This document shows positions 1 through 5,816 of a DNA stretch of 6,185 nt, piece by piece. The notes under the pieces were generated by a model that saw nothing but the letters and a program-made list of their open reading frames with translations, was not told the origin of the DNA and did no database searches. Position 1 is the stretch's first letter, and each line of letters starts with the position of its first letter. The stretch is from Clostridiales bacterium UBA2658 (GTDB lineage Bacteria > Bacillota > Clostridia > Oscillospirales > Oscillospiraceae): assembly GCA_002359425.1 (NCBI GenBank), contig DEMY01000085.1, forward strand, positions 7,814-13,998. The letters are read 5' to 3'. The translations under genes and the position numbers were made by a program.

Positions 1-189
1 GGCCTTATGTGCCTCCATCTCGTCGATCTGCTCCTGCGTCACGGGAAGGCCAAGCTGCATCTCTGCGCGCGCGAGCGCAATCCAGAGACGGTGCCAGGTT
101 GTGAACTTTTTATCCGGGGAGAAAATATACTGCATCTCCCGGCTCGCATAGCGAGAGCACAGAGGGCTTTCGTAGCTGTCTTTCGTCAT
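1..189 (-). CDS. purB: Adenylosuccinate lyase, N-terminal 63 residues (runs off the left edge)
   Basis: Adenylosuccinate lyase removes fumarate from SAICAR and from adenylosuccinate, acting twice in purine synthesis in the cytoplasm. The visible 63 residues begin [20 protein letters not shown] and continue with an [19 protein letters not shown] stretch. This YESPL-SRYAS opening with the F-x-W-x-LW-ALA helix is typical of the PurB branch of the fumarase/aspartase superfamily. The signature loop and catalytic residues lie beyond the window. The start is ATG at 189-187, preceded by AAAGGAACC as a usable ribosome binding site. A terminator at 278-310 separates it from the aminotransferase upstream. 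I could not find a convincing promoter between that terminator and the start. The family call is firm from the N-terminus, but whether the rest is intact is unknown. Confidence 0.9.
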   Translation of the reverse strand, partial: MTKDSYESPLCSRYASREMQYIFSPDKKFTTWHRLWIALARAEMQLGLPVTQEQIDEMEAHKA

Positions 190-224
190 GATTTCGGTTC
201 CTTTCGTATTCAGTAAATCACCGC

Positions 225-244
225 GCGGCAAAACAAAACGCCGC
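225..244 (-). other. Weak GC hairpin in the purB leader
   Basis: Arms GCGGC and GCCGC flank a 10-base A/C-rich loop (T/G-rich when read on the minus strand) about 36 bases before the purB start codon. No T tract follows, so it is not a second terminator. Its function is unknown and it may be chance in a GC-rich leader. Confidence 0.2.
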
Positions 245-277
245 CTTGTATGCCTTAGCGGATTTCGTGACGGCATG

Positions 278-310
278 AAAAAAGGGGGACGGCGTTTTTT
301 TCCGTCCCCC
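278..310 (-). terminator. Rho-independent terminator after the aminotransferase gene
   Basis: Read on the minus strand, GGGGGACGG (310-302) pairs perfectly with CCGTCCCCC (292-284) around a 9-base loop and is followed at once by six T residues (283-278). It starts 7 bases after the aminotransferase stop codon and separates that gene from purB. On the plus strand there is no T tract after the hairpin, so it works in one direction. Confidence 0.92.
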
Positions 311-317
311 TATTGTA

Positions 318-1508
318 TTATTCCTGCAAAAATTTTTCAAGTCTATTGAGGCCCTCGCGGATATTTTCCATGGACGCGGCATAGGTCCAGCGGACAAAGC
401 CAGGCGCACCAAAGCCGGAGCACGGCACAACGGCAACATGGCCCCCCTCCAAAAACGCGACCGCGAAGTCGTCGTCGTTTTCGATGAGTCTGCCGCCGAG
501 CGTTTTGCCGACGAGCTGCTGAATGTTCATCATGACGTAAAACGCGCCGTCCGGCACGATGCAGCTCACGCCGGGAATTTCGTTGATGCGCTTGACGATG
601 TAGTTTCTGCGTACCTCAAAGACCTTACGCATGGCCTCCGTTCCATCCTGCGGGCCGGAGAGCGCTTCAATGGCGGCGTACTGGTTCATAGTGCCGGGCG
701 CACCGGTGGAATGACTGAGATAGTTCGCCATGACCTTGGAAATCTGCTTGTTGGCCGCGGCGTACCCGATGCGCCAGCCGGTCATTGCATAGGACTTTGA
801 AACGCCGTTAATAAGGATCGTGCGCTCGTAGGCGTCCTGCGAGAGAGACGCGAAGCTCGTAAACTCCTTATCGTCGTAAACGAGGCTGAAATAAATTTCG
901 TCCGAAATGACGTAAAGGTCGTATTTCTTGCAAACCTCCGCGATGCCCTCCAGCTCCGCTTTTGTGTAGAGCATGCCCGTTGGGTTCGAGGGGTTGTTGA
1001 GGATGATGGCTTTCGTGCGCTTGCCGACAGCCTTTTCGAGCTGCTCGGGGGTAATCTTGAAATTCTGCTCTTCCCCCGCCGCGACGATCAGCGGCACGCC
1101 GCCGGACATGCGGATCATTTCGTAGTAGCTGACCCAGTAGGGCGCGGGCAAAATGACCTCGTCCCCGTAATTTATGATGGCCATGAGCGCGATAAAGACG
1201 CTGTGCTTCGCGCCGCTCGCGATCGTGATTTGTGTGTAATCGTAGTCGTAATCGAGGTCGAGCTTTAAACGCGCGGCGACGGCTTTGCGCAAGTCTATGA
1301 GACCGGCGGCGGGCGTATATTTCGTCTTGCCATCTTCGATGGCTTTGATTGCGGCCGCTTTTATGTTATCGGGCGTGTCGAAATCCGGCTCGCCAGTGCC
1401 AAAGCCAATGACGTCCTTTCCTTCGGCCTGCATTTGTTTGGCGAGCGAGTCCACGGCGAGCGTGGTCGAAGCTCTGACTTCTCCGGCAATTCTCGACAGT
1501 TCTTTCAT
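318..1508 (-). CDS. aspB: PLP-dependent class I aminotransferase, aspartate aminotransferase type
   Basis: This predicted cytoplasmic enzyme transfers amino groups between aspartate (or a related amino acid) and 2-oxoglutarate using pyridoxal phosphate. The 396-residue chain has the fold-type I landmarks in order: GEPDFDTP near 39-46, the ASGAKH cofactor-phosphate region near 98, PAPYW near 121-125, NNPSNPTG at 171-178, SDEIY at 202-206, SKSYAMTGWRIGY with the Schiff-base lysine K238, and FVRWTYAAS with R373, the usual substrate carboxylate-binding arginine. Length is normal for subgroup I-gamma (AspB-like) enzymes. I chose ATG at 1508 because GGAAGG at 1522-1517 lies 8 bases before it. The longer reading from TTG at 1535 would place that site inside the coding region. 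It is a single-gene unit with its own promoter and terminator. Exact substrate preference (aspartate, aromatic or prephenate) cannot be read from sequence alone. Confidence 0.92.
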   Translation of the reverse strand: MKELSRIAGEVRASTTLAVDSLAKQMQAEGKDVIGFGTGEPDFDTPDNIKAAAIKAIEDGKTKYTPAAGLIDLRKAVAARLKLDLDYDYDYTQITIASGAKHSVFIALMAIINYGDEVILPAPYWVSYYEMIRMSGGVPLIVAAGEEQNFKITPEQLEKAVGKRTKAIILNNPSNPTGMLYTKAELEGIAEVCKKYDLYVISDEIYFSLVYDDKEFTSFASLSQDAYERTILINGVSKSYAMTGWRIGYAAANKQISKVMANYLSHSTGAPGTMNQYAAIEALSGPQDGTEAMRKVFEVRRNYIVKRINEIPGVSCIVPDGAFYVMMNIQQLVGKTLGGRLIENDDDFAVAFLEGGHVAVVPCSGFGAPGFVRWTYAASMENIREGLNRLEKFLQE

Positions 1509-1516
1509 CTGACGCA

Positions 1517-1522
1517 CCTTCC
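1517..1522 (-). promoter_or_regulatory. Ribosome binding site that sets the aminotransferase start
   Basis: GGAAGG ends 8 bases before ATG 1508-1506. It rules against the in-frame TTG at 1535, which has no such site and would add nine residues upstream of the conserved MKELSRIAGEVRAS opening. Confidence 0.75.
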
Positions 1523-1557
1523 AATTTATACTCAAAACAAAAACTCAAACTGCAATT

Positions 1558-1586
1558 ATTATAAGACTGATTTTTCATCTTTGCAA
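1558..1586 (-). promoter_or_regulatory. Sigma-A type promoter of the aminotransferase gene
   Basis: On the minus strand TTGCAA (1586-1581) and a perfect TATAAT (1563-1558) are separated by exactly 17 bases. The predicted transcription start is near 1551, giving a leader of about 43 bases to ATG 1508. The rest of the AT-rich gap up to the feo terminator holds no gene that I can support. A second, weaker -10 (TATTAT) occurs farther upstream near 1616-1621, but its -35 match is poor. Confidence 0.8.
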
Positions 1587-1692
1587 GGTAAACAGGCAAT
1601 TTTGCGAATTGTGCATAATAAATTGAATTTTGAAGTCTCTGAACAATGCAATTTGCTATCATTCATTATATGGTGAAAGAGCTTGCCATGAC

Positions 1693-1726
1693 AAAAAGAG
1701 GACCGGCGTGTTTTTTCACGCCGGCC
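1693..1726 (-). terminator. Rho-independent terminator closing the feo operon
   Basis: The minus strand reads GGCCGGCGTG, a loop of six A, then CACGCCGGTC, followed by CTCTTTTTG. Eight pairs are perfect and a G-U and a G-C extend the stem. It begins 7 bases after the stop codon of the Cys-rich gene. Read on the plus strand the hairpin is followed by a T-rich stretch, so it could be bidirectional, although no plus-strand gene is seen. Confidence 0.9.
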
Positions 1727-1732
1727 CGTTTT

Positions 1733-1954
1733 CTATTTTCTCTTTTTGATGTGGATATTTTCGGCGGCTTTTTGGTTTTGCTCCTGTTTGTGAATGCTGC
1801 ACACGCCGCTGCTGGCGCAGCTTCCGCAGTCGCCGCAGGAGCAATTCAGGCTGCGCTTGTTTTTGACAAGATGCCGCACGGCCAGAACAAGGACGAACAC
1901 AACGATCGAGCCGACGATAATATTCGCAAGGTTTTCCTGAAGGAAAGCAAGCAC
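1733..1954 (-). CDS. FeoB-associated Cys-rich membrane protein
   Basis: This 73-residue protein has one hydrophobic helix near residues 11-29 (NIIVGSIVVFVLVLAV), then a basic stretch RHLVKNKR and a cysteine cluster at C38, C40, C43, C46 and C52 within CSCGDCGSCASSGVC. The tail is polar and ends KKRK. That layout matches the small proteins encoded after feoB in many Firmicutes. Their biochemical role is not settled. Metal binding by the cysteines and a FeoC-like job beside FeoB are inference. The gene starts 22 bases after the feoB stop. I chose GTG at 1954-1952, with GTGGGTG just upstream as a weak ribosome binding site. GTG at 1966 is possible but has no such site. There is no ATG at all in the protein, so automated callers may miss or extend it. 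The terminator directly after it marks it as the last gene of the operon. Confidence 0.85.
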   Translation of the reverse strand: MLAFLQENLANIIVGSIVVFVLVLAVRHLVKNKRSLNCSCGDCGSCASSGVCSIHKQEQNQKAAENIHIKKRK

Positions 1955-1976
1955 GGTATCACCCACTTTTAAATTT

Positions 1977-4112
1977 TCAATTTGCCGCGAGTTTCTTTTG
2001 ATAGGGGTTCGGACGAACGACAAGGTACACAAGACCAGCGAGCAATATGAACGCAACGACTGTTCCCGCTGTGAACGCGCCGGTCTGCAAAAGCGTTCCA
2101 AGCTGGTTGACGATGAGACTGACCATGTACGCAAACACGCACATGTAGCTGATCGCGGCCCAAGTCCATGTCTTGTCGTTCATTTCTCTGTGGATAGCGC
2201 CCATGGCCGCAAAGCACGGAGCGCACAGAAGGTTGAAGATCATGAAGCTATAGGCCGAAAGTCCCGTGAAGTCGGCGGCAAGCTTTGTCCAGTAGGCACT
2301 GCCGTTCGACGCGGCGTCCGTGACCCCATAAAAAATGCCGAAGGACGCGACGATGTTTTCTTTTGCAAGCACGCCCGAAATGCTCGCGACTGCCGCCTGC
2401 CAGTGACCGAAGCCGAGCGGCACGAAGATCGGCGCAATGAAGCGGCCTATGTAGGCAAGAAGGCTCTGGTTGTTGTCCTCGATCATGCCAAGAGCGCCGC
2501 CGTTATTGCCGAACGCCTGTAAAAACCAGAGAACGACGGAGGACGCTAAAATGATGGTGCCGGCCTTTTTAACAAATGACGAGGTGCGCTCCCACGTCGC
2601 GCGGTAGACGTTTCCGCCGAGCGGCGGATGGTAGGGCGGCAGTTCCATGACAAATGGGGCCTCGTCGCCCGCGAAGGGTTTTGTCTTTTTGAGCAGAATG
2701 CCGGAGAGGATGACTGCCGCGACGCCAATGAAGTAGGCGCTCGTCGCGACCCAGCCGGAGCCGCCGAAAAGCGCGCCCGCGATGAGGCCGACAAACGGCA
2801 TTTTCGCGCCGCAGGGAATGAATGCGGTCGTCATGATGGTCATACGCCGGTCGCGCTCGTTTTCAATGGTGCGCGAGGCCATAATGCCCGGCACTGAACA
2901 GCCGGAGCCGATCAGCATCGGGATGAAGCTTTTGCCCGAAAGACCGAAGCGGCGAAAAATCTTATCCATGATGAACGCGATGCGGGACATGTAGCCGATG
3001 TCCTCCAGAATGGAGAGCATTAAAAACAGCAAAATCATCTGCGGAAGAAAGCTCAAAACGGAGCCGACGCCCGCGACGATGCCCTCAATTACCAGCCCAG
3101 AGAGCCACGGCGCGACATTGGTGGCCGCGAAGGTGTTGGAGAGACTGCCCGCAATGATGCCGTTGAAAAGCGTATCCTTGACCCATGTCGAGGCCCAGCT
3201 TCCGAGCGTGCTGATGGAGATGTAGTAAACGAGGAACATAATGCAGGCGAAGATTGGCAAAGCAAGAAAGCGATTTGTGACGATGCTGTCAATTCGGTCG
3301 GAGGGGGAAGCCTTGCCGCGGTCTTTTTTGATAACGCAGGAGGCGACGAGCTTTTCGATGTAGTCGTAGCGTTCGATGGTGATGATGCTTTCCGCATCGT
3401 CGTCCATCTCTTCTTCACAATCTTTTATATGCCCGTCGATGTGCTGCCATTCTGCATTGCTGAGGTTCAGTTCTTTCAAAACCTCCTTGTCGCGCTCAAA
3501 GACCTTGACGGCATACCAGCGGAGGTAGCGCGGGTCCACCCTGCCCTCGACCGACTCCTCGATATGGGCGATGGCGTGCTCCACGCTGCCGCGGAAGACG
3601 GGCGGATTCTTGGCGTGCGTGCCTTTCTTGGCAATCTCGACAGCATAGGCGGCGGCCTCGTTTAAGCCCTCGTTTTTGAGAGCCGAGGTCTCGAAAACCT
3701 TGCAGCCGAGGGCTTTGCCAAGCGCTTCAAGGTCGATCTGATCGCCGTTTTTCCGCACGACGTCGAACATATTGAGCGCGATGACCACCGGGATGCCAAG
3801 CTCGATCATCTGCGTTGTGAGATATAAATTCCGCTCAATATTCGTCGCATCCACGATGTCCAAAATCGCGTCCGGCTTGTCGGAGACAAGATAGTTTCGC
3901 GCGACGACCTCCTCAAGCGTATAGGGAGAGAGCGAATAGATACCGGGCAAATCCTGAATGACGACGTCCTTATCAGTCTTGAGCCGCCCTTCCTTTTTTT
4001 CAACGGTAACGCCCGGCCAGTTGCCGACATACTGGTTGCTGCCGGTCAGCGCGTTGAACATGGTCGTCTTGCCGCAATTCGGGTTTCCGGCAAGAGCGAT
4101 TTTGACGGTCAT
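1977..4112 (-). CDS. feoB: Ferrous iron transport protein B (GTP-dependent Fe(II) transporter)
   Basis: FeoB imports Fe(II) across the cytoplasmic membrane under control of its own G domain. The 711-residue chain shows G1 GNPNCGKT at 9-16, the switch-region PGVTVEKKEG at 33-42, G3 DLPG at 54-57, G4 NMFD at 114-117 and G5 SALKNEG at 143-149. A charged helical linker (about 165-275) follows, then a membrane domain from about 283 with two Gate regions. These include GCSVPG at 404-409 and the CG pair at 434-435 in IPCGAKMPF. Near the end are CAPCFAA (630-636) and the last hydrophobic segment (about 679-698). Length is normal for Firmicute FeoB. ATG 4112 is chosen because GGAGG lies 8 bases before it. 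A TTG at 4127 would overlap that site. No frameshift or lost G-motif residue is seen. It is cotranscribed with feoA, 80 bases upstream. Confidence 0.98.
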   Translation of the reverse strand: MTVKIALAGNPNCGKTTMFNALTGSNQYVGNWPGVTVEKKEGRLKTDKDVVIQDLPGIYSLSPYTLEEVVARNYLVSDKPDAILDIVDATNIERNLYLTTQMIELGIPVVIALNMFDVVRKNGDQIDLEALGKALGCKVFETSALKNEGLNEAAAYAVEIAKKGTHAKNPPVFRGSVEHAIAHIEESVEGRVDPRYLRWYAVKVFERDKEVLKELNLSNAEWQHIDGHIKDCEEEMDDDAESIITIERYDYIEKLVASCVIKKDRGKASPSDRIDSIVTNRFLALPIFACIMFLVYYISISTLGSWASTWVKDTLFNGIIAGSLSNTFAATNVAPWLSGLVIEGIVAGVGSVLSFLPQMILLFLMLSILEDIGYMSRIAFIMDKIFRRFGLSGKSFIPMLIGSGCSVPGIMASRTIENERDRRMTIMTTAFIPCGAKMPFVGLIAGALFGGSGWVATSAYFIGVAAVILSGILLKKTKPFAGDEAPFVMELPPYHPPLGGNVYRATWERTSSFVKKAGTIILASSVVLWFLQAFGNNGGALGMIEDNNQSLLAYIGRFIAPIFVPLGFGHWQAAVASISGVLAKENIVASFGIFYGVTDAASNGSAYWTKLAADFTGLSAYSFMIFNLLCAPCFAAMGAIHREMNDKTWTWAAISYMCVFAYMVSLIVNQLGTLLQTGAFTAGTVVAFILLAGLVYLVVRPNPYQKKLAAN

Positions 4113-4120
4113 ACGGTTAT

Positions 4121-4125
4121 CCTCC
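4121..4125 (-). promoter_or_regulatory. Ribosome binding site that sets the feoB start
   Basis: GGAGG is followed by 8 bases and then ATG 4112-4110. The upstream in-frame TTG at 4127-4125 overlaps this element, so the five-residue extension is unlikely to be translated. Confidence 0.8.
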
Positions 4126-4174
4126 AATAGTTAATAAATGTAATTAGATACGACTAATCGAAGAATGAATCATT

Positions 4175-4200
4175 TCCAGCTTGGCTTTCGCCTCACTGGA
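4175..4200 (-). other. Hairpin with a GAAA tetraloop containing the feoA stop codon
   Basis: On the minus strand TCCAG (4200-4196) pairs with CTGGA (4179-4175). Inside it GGC pairs with GCC and closes a GAAA loop of GNRA type. Between the two stems is a symmetric internal loop, TGA opposite AAG, and that TGA is the feoA stop codon. There is no T tract, so it is not a terminator. A role in RNA stability or feoA/feoB balance is speculative. Confidence 0.45.
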
Positions 4201-4414
4201 CTTCGATTATCGCGGCGTCCGACTTACGGACGGAGAGCTCGTAACCGCGAACCGTTATTTCAATGGGATCTCCGAGTGGGGCGACTTTGCGGACATAGAC
4301 GTTTGCCCCCTTCGTGACGCCCATATCCATGATACGGCGTCGAACCGCGCCTTCCCCATGGAGTTTTACAACAGTGGCATTACCGCCGACGCTTACATTT
4401 TTAAGTGTTTTCAT
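4193..4414 (-). CDS. feoA: Ferrous iron transport protein A
   Basis: FeoA is a small cytoplasmic protein with an SH3-like beta barrel that supports FeoB-mediated Fe(II) uptake, probably by contacting FeoB; its exact mechanism is debated. The 73 residues show the family pattern: an N-terminal strand and GGNATVVKLHG, the helix-turn AVRRRIMDMGVTKGANVYV, PLGDPIEITVRGYELSVRKSDA and a closing IIEV. Length is typical. The start is ATG 4414-4412, with GGAGGAGGA immediately upstream giving a 7-base spacing from AGGAGG. It is the first gene of the operon and sits about 70 bases downstream of a strong promoter whose start region carries an inverted repeat. Its stop codon lies within a hairpin. Confidence 0.96.
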   Translation of the reverse strand: MKTLKNVSVGGNATVVKLHGEGAVRRRIMDMGVTKGANVYVRKVAPLGDPIEITVRGYELSVRKSDAAIIEVQ

Positions 4415-4462
4415 ATAATTTCCTCCTCCGTTTGATCTCTTTCATTCTGTGTCGCACATTGG

Positions 4463-4480
4463 AGTTAGAGCTACCTAACT
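4463..4480 (-). promoter_or_regulatory. Candidate metal-responsive operator over the feo transcription start
   Basis: A perfect inverted repeat AGTTAG-N6-CTAACT lies 9 bases downstream of the -10 box, at about +4 to +21 of the predicted transcript, where a bound repressor would block initiation or escape. The TTAGG and CTAA elements resemble half-sites bound by DtxR/IdeR/MntR-family metalloregulators. It lacks the GATAAT repeats expected of a Fur box. The repeat is seen directly. The regulator family is inferred from its shape and from the iron-uptake genes it precedes. Confidence 0.55.
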
Positions 4481-4489
4481 TTCAATTTA

Positions 4490-4518
4490 AGAATAACATG
4501 CTACAGTTCTTTTGTCAA
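4490..4518 (-). promoter_or_regulatory. Sigma-A type promoter of the feo operon
   Basis: On the minus strand a consensus TTGACA (4518-4513) is separated by 17 bases from TATTCT (4495-4490). The predicted transcription start is near 4483, giving a leader of roughly 70 bases to the feoA ATG. The -35 box begins 12 bases after the T tract of the preceding terminator, so the feo operon is a separate unit from the fumarase gene. Confidence 0.88.
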
Positions 4519-4530
4519 TAGGCCGGATAT

Positions 4531-4561
4531 AAAAAACGGATGCAGATTTTACATCCGTTTT
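4531..4561 (-). terminator. Rho-independent terminator after the fumarase beta gene
   Basis: Minus strand AAAACGGATG (4561-4552) pairs with CATCCGTTTT (4542-4533) around a 9-base loop, and the T tract continues to 4531. It lies 35 bases after the fumarase stop codon and just before the feo promoter. Read on the plus strand the T tract is only four bases, so it mainly serves the minus strand. Confidence 0.88.
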
Positions 4562-4596
4562 GAAATAGCGTTCGTTGAGGATAGTTGTTTGGCGGC

Positions 4597-5145
4597 TCAG
4601 ATGCTTCTATACTTTTTCTTCTCATCGCGAAAGAGATTCCCGCCGCCGCAATCAATCCCGACGGTGAGGGGAAGTTTTTCGACGGTGAGACGCTTTATGG
4701 ACTCGCAACCGAGGTCATGGAACGCAATTTCTTCCGCCGAGACGACCGCGCTTGCCATGAGTGCCCCCGCGCCGCCGATGGCGCTGAAATAGACGGCCTT
4801 GTTTTCGACGATGGAAGCGCAGACTGCCTCTCCCCTTTCGCCCTTTCCGATGATGCCGGCGAGGCCGAGAGAAAGAAGCCGCGGCGTGAATTTATCCATG
4901 CGGATGGAGGTTGTCGGACCGCAGGAGCCGACGGGGCGGCCGTTTTGCGCGGGCGTCGGCCCAGTGTAGTAGATCACTGCGCCATGCAGGTCAAAGGGCA
5001 GCGGCCCACCTTTGTCCAAAAGCTCGAAAAGCCGCTTGTGCGCAGCGTCCCGCGCCGTGTAGACGGCACCGGAGAGCAGAACTCTGTCCCCTGCGCGCAG
5101 TTGCTTTGCGTTTTCCTTTAGTTCCGATACGTTCAGTTCGATCAA
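4597..5145 (-). CDS. fumB: Class I fumarate hydratase, beta subunit (Fe-S hydro-lyase family)
   Basis: In two-subunit class I fumarases the alpha chain carries the [4Fe-4S] cluster and this beta chain completes the active site, interconverting fumarate and malate in the cytoplasm. The 182 residues show RAGDRVLLSGAVYTARDAAHKR at about 17-38, YYTGPTPAQNGRPVGSCGPT at 59-78 followed by TSIRMD to 84, IIGKGERG at 98-105, and SAIGGAGAL at 121-129. Length fits a free beta subunit. The start is TTG 5145-5143: a stop codon lies two codons upstream in frame, GGGTGG is 7 bases before, and MIELN-x(n)-AGD matches the family opening. An ATG at 5152 is out of frame. No alpha subunit adjoins it: rplT is upstream and feoA downstream. 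L-tartrate dehydratase beta is a close alternative. The symbol is a family label and does not imply the unrelated-layout E. coli FumB. Confidence 0.87.
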   Translation of the reverse strand: MIELNVSELKENAKQLRAGDRVLLSGAVYTARDAAHKRLFELLDKGGPLPFDLHGAVIYYTGPTPAQNGRPVGSCGPTTSIRMDKFTPRLLSLGLAGIIGKGERGEAVCASIVENKAVYFSAIGGAGALMASAVVSAEEIAFHDLGCESIKRLTVEKLPLTVGIDCGGGNLFRDEKKKYRSI

Positions 5146-5152
5146 GTTTCAT

Positions 5153-5158
5153 CCACCC
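5153..5158 (-). promoter_or_regulatory. Ribosome binding site supporting the TTG start of the fumarase subunit
   Basis: GGGTGG ends 7 bases before TTG 5145-5143. The spacing is good, though the match to AGGAGG is only moderate. With the in-frame stop at 5151-5149 it fixes this unusual start codon. Confidence 0.6.
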
Positions 5159-5165
5159 GCTTCAA

Positions 5166-5203
5166 AACAAAAATAAAAAGCGGACAGCCGAGGGCGTCCG
5201 CTT
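5166..5203 (-). terminator. Rho-independent terminator after rplT
   Basis: Minus strand AAGCGGAC (5203-5196) pairs with GTCCGCTT (5185-5178). The stem continues through GCC/GGC with one bulged T and a CTC loop, followed by TTTATTTTTG after the arm. It starts 13 bases after the rplT stop and ends the infC-rpmI-rplT unit. The T tract is broken by one A, which may allow read-through into the fumarase gene just downstream. Confidence 0.9.
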
Positions 5204-5216
5204 AAAGGTTTTCAGT

Positions 5217-5576
5217 TTACGCCTTGAGCGCTTTCTTTGCCGTCTCGGTGAGGGCGGTGAAAGCTTCCGGGTCGTAGATGGCGGTCTCAGAAAGCATCTT
5301 GCGGTTCATGTCGATACCGGCGAGCTTGAGGCCGTGCATAAAGGTGGAGTAGTTCATGCCGTTCTGCTTGCAGCCGGCGCTGATACGGGTAATCCAGAGC
5401 TTGCGGAAATCGCGCTTCTTCTGCTTACGACCGACGTAAGCATAGGTGAGGGATTTCATAACAGCCTGATTGGCCATTTTGTAGTGGGTGGATTTGGCAC
5501 CCCAATAGCCCTTGGCCATCCCGAGAACTTTATTTCTTCTTTTGCGCGTCATCATCGCGCCTTTAACTCTAGCCAT
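5217..5576 (-). CDS. rplT: 50S ribosomal protein L20
   Basis: L20 binds 23S rRNA, is needed early in large-subunit assembly, and in many bacteria represses its own operon. The 119-residue protein is complete, starts [20 protein letters not shown], and contains [40 protein letters not shown] and [19 protein letters not shown], all characteristic of L20. Its extended N-terminal arm is strongly basic, as usual. The start ATG 5576 has a near-perfect AAGGAGGT upstream and lies 15 bases after the rpmI stop. This is the last gene of the infC-rpmI-rplT operon. Any L20-binding leader upstream of infC would be outside the window. Confidence 0.99.
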   Translation of the reverse strand: MARVKGAMMTRKRRNKVLGMAKGYWGAKSTHYKMANQAVMKSLTYAYVGRKQKKRDFRKLWITRISAGCKQNGMNYSTFMHGLKLAGIDMNRKMLSETAIYDPEAFTALTETAKKALKA

Positions 5577-5591
5577 TTTTAAAGTACCTCC

Positions 5592-5795
5592 TTATTTATA
5601 GGGAATCATGCGCTTAATCGTCGCTTCGTTGGTCGAATCGGCATAAGCGCCCTTGCGGAGGCGTCTTTTAATCTTTGTTGTCTTGCCGTGGCCGTTCAAA
5701 AGATGCGATTTGTAAGCGTGCGAACGCTTTACCTTGCCGGACTTGGTAAGGTTAAATCTCTTTTTTGAGGCGCTGTGAGTCTTAACTTTCGGCAT
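5592..5795 (-). CDS. rpmI: 50S ribosomal protein L35
   Basis: L35 is a small basic protein of the large ribosomal subunit. The 67-residue sequence is complete and typical: MPKVKTHSASKKRFNLTKSG, then KVKRSHAYKSHLL, then a Lys/Arg-rich segment KTTKIKRRLRKG and a short tail ending IPYK. Length is one or two residues above the common 64-66. ATG 5795 is preceded by AAAGGAGAA with normal spacing. It sits 21 bases after the infC stop and 15 bases before rplT, the classic conserved order, so the three are almost certainly cotranscribed. Confidence 0.98.
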   Translation of the reverse strand: MPKVKTHSASKKRFNLTKSGKVKRSHAYKSHLLNGHGKTTKIKRRLRKGAYADSTNEATIKRMIPYK

Positions 5796-5816
5796 ATCGG
5801 GTTCTCCTTTGATTCG

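Noticed and set aside
190..283. Purine-responsive riboswitch upstream of purB
   Set aside because: The leader between the terminator and the start is under 100 bases. I could not recognise a three-way junction or an accompanying terminator/antiterminator pair.
1509..1535. Nine-residue N-terminal extension of the aminotransferase from a TTG codon
   Set aside because: The extension would contain the GGAAGG ribosome binding site of the ATG at 1508, and it has no ribosome binding site of its own.
1646..1972. Plus-strand open frame with a hydrophobic stretch
   Set aside because: It reads through the feo terminator hairpin and is antisense to the Cys-rich gene. Its apparent membrane segment comes from the T-rich terminator region.
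1998..2522. Plus-strand open frame of 174 codons opposite the feoB 3' part
   Set aside because: It is rich in charged residues with no domain and lies entirely inside feoB, which is intact.
4463..4480. Fur box
   Set aside because: The repeat does not show the GATAAT-type hexamers of Fur sites. The half-sites fit DtxR-like regulators better.
4585..5121. Plus-strand open frame of 178 codons opposite the fumarase gene
   Set aside because: It mirrors the fumarase coding region and shows no family motif. The minus-strand product is clearly conserved.
4911..5582. Long plus-strand open frame (223 codons) across rplT and the fumarase gene
   Set aside because: It is antisense to two firmly identified genes and crosses their terminator. 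Its translation is Arg/Ala-rich low-complexity at the start, with no recognisable domain or ribosome binding site. It is a shadow of codon bias.
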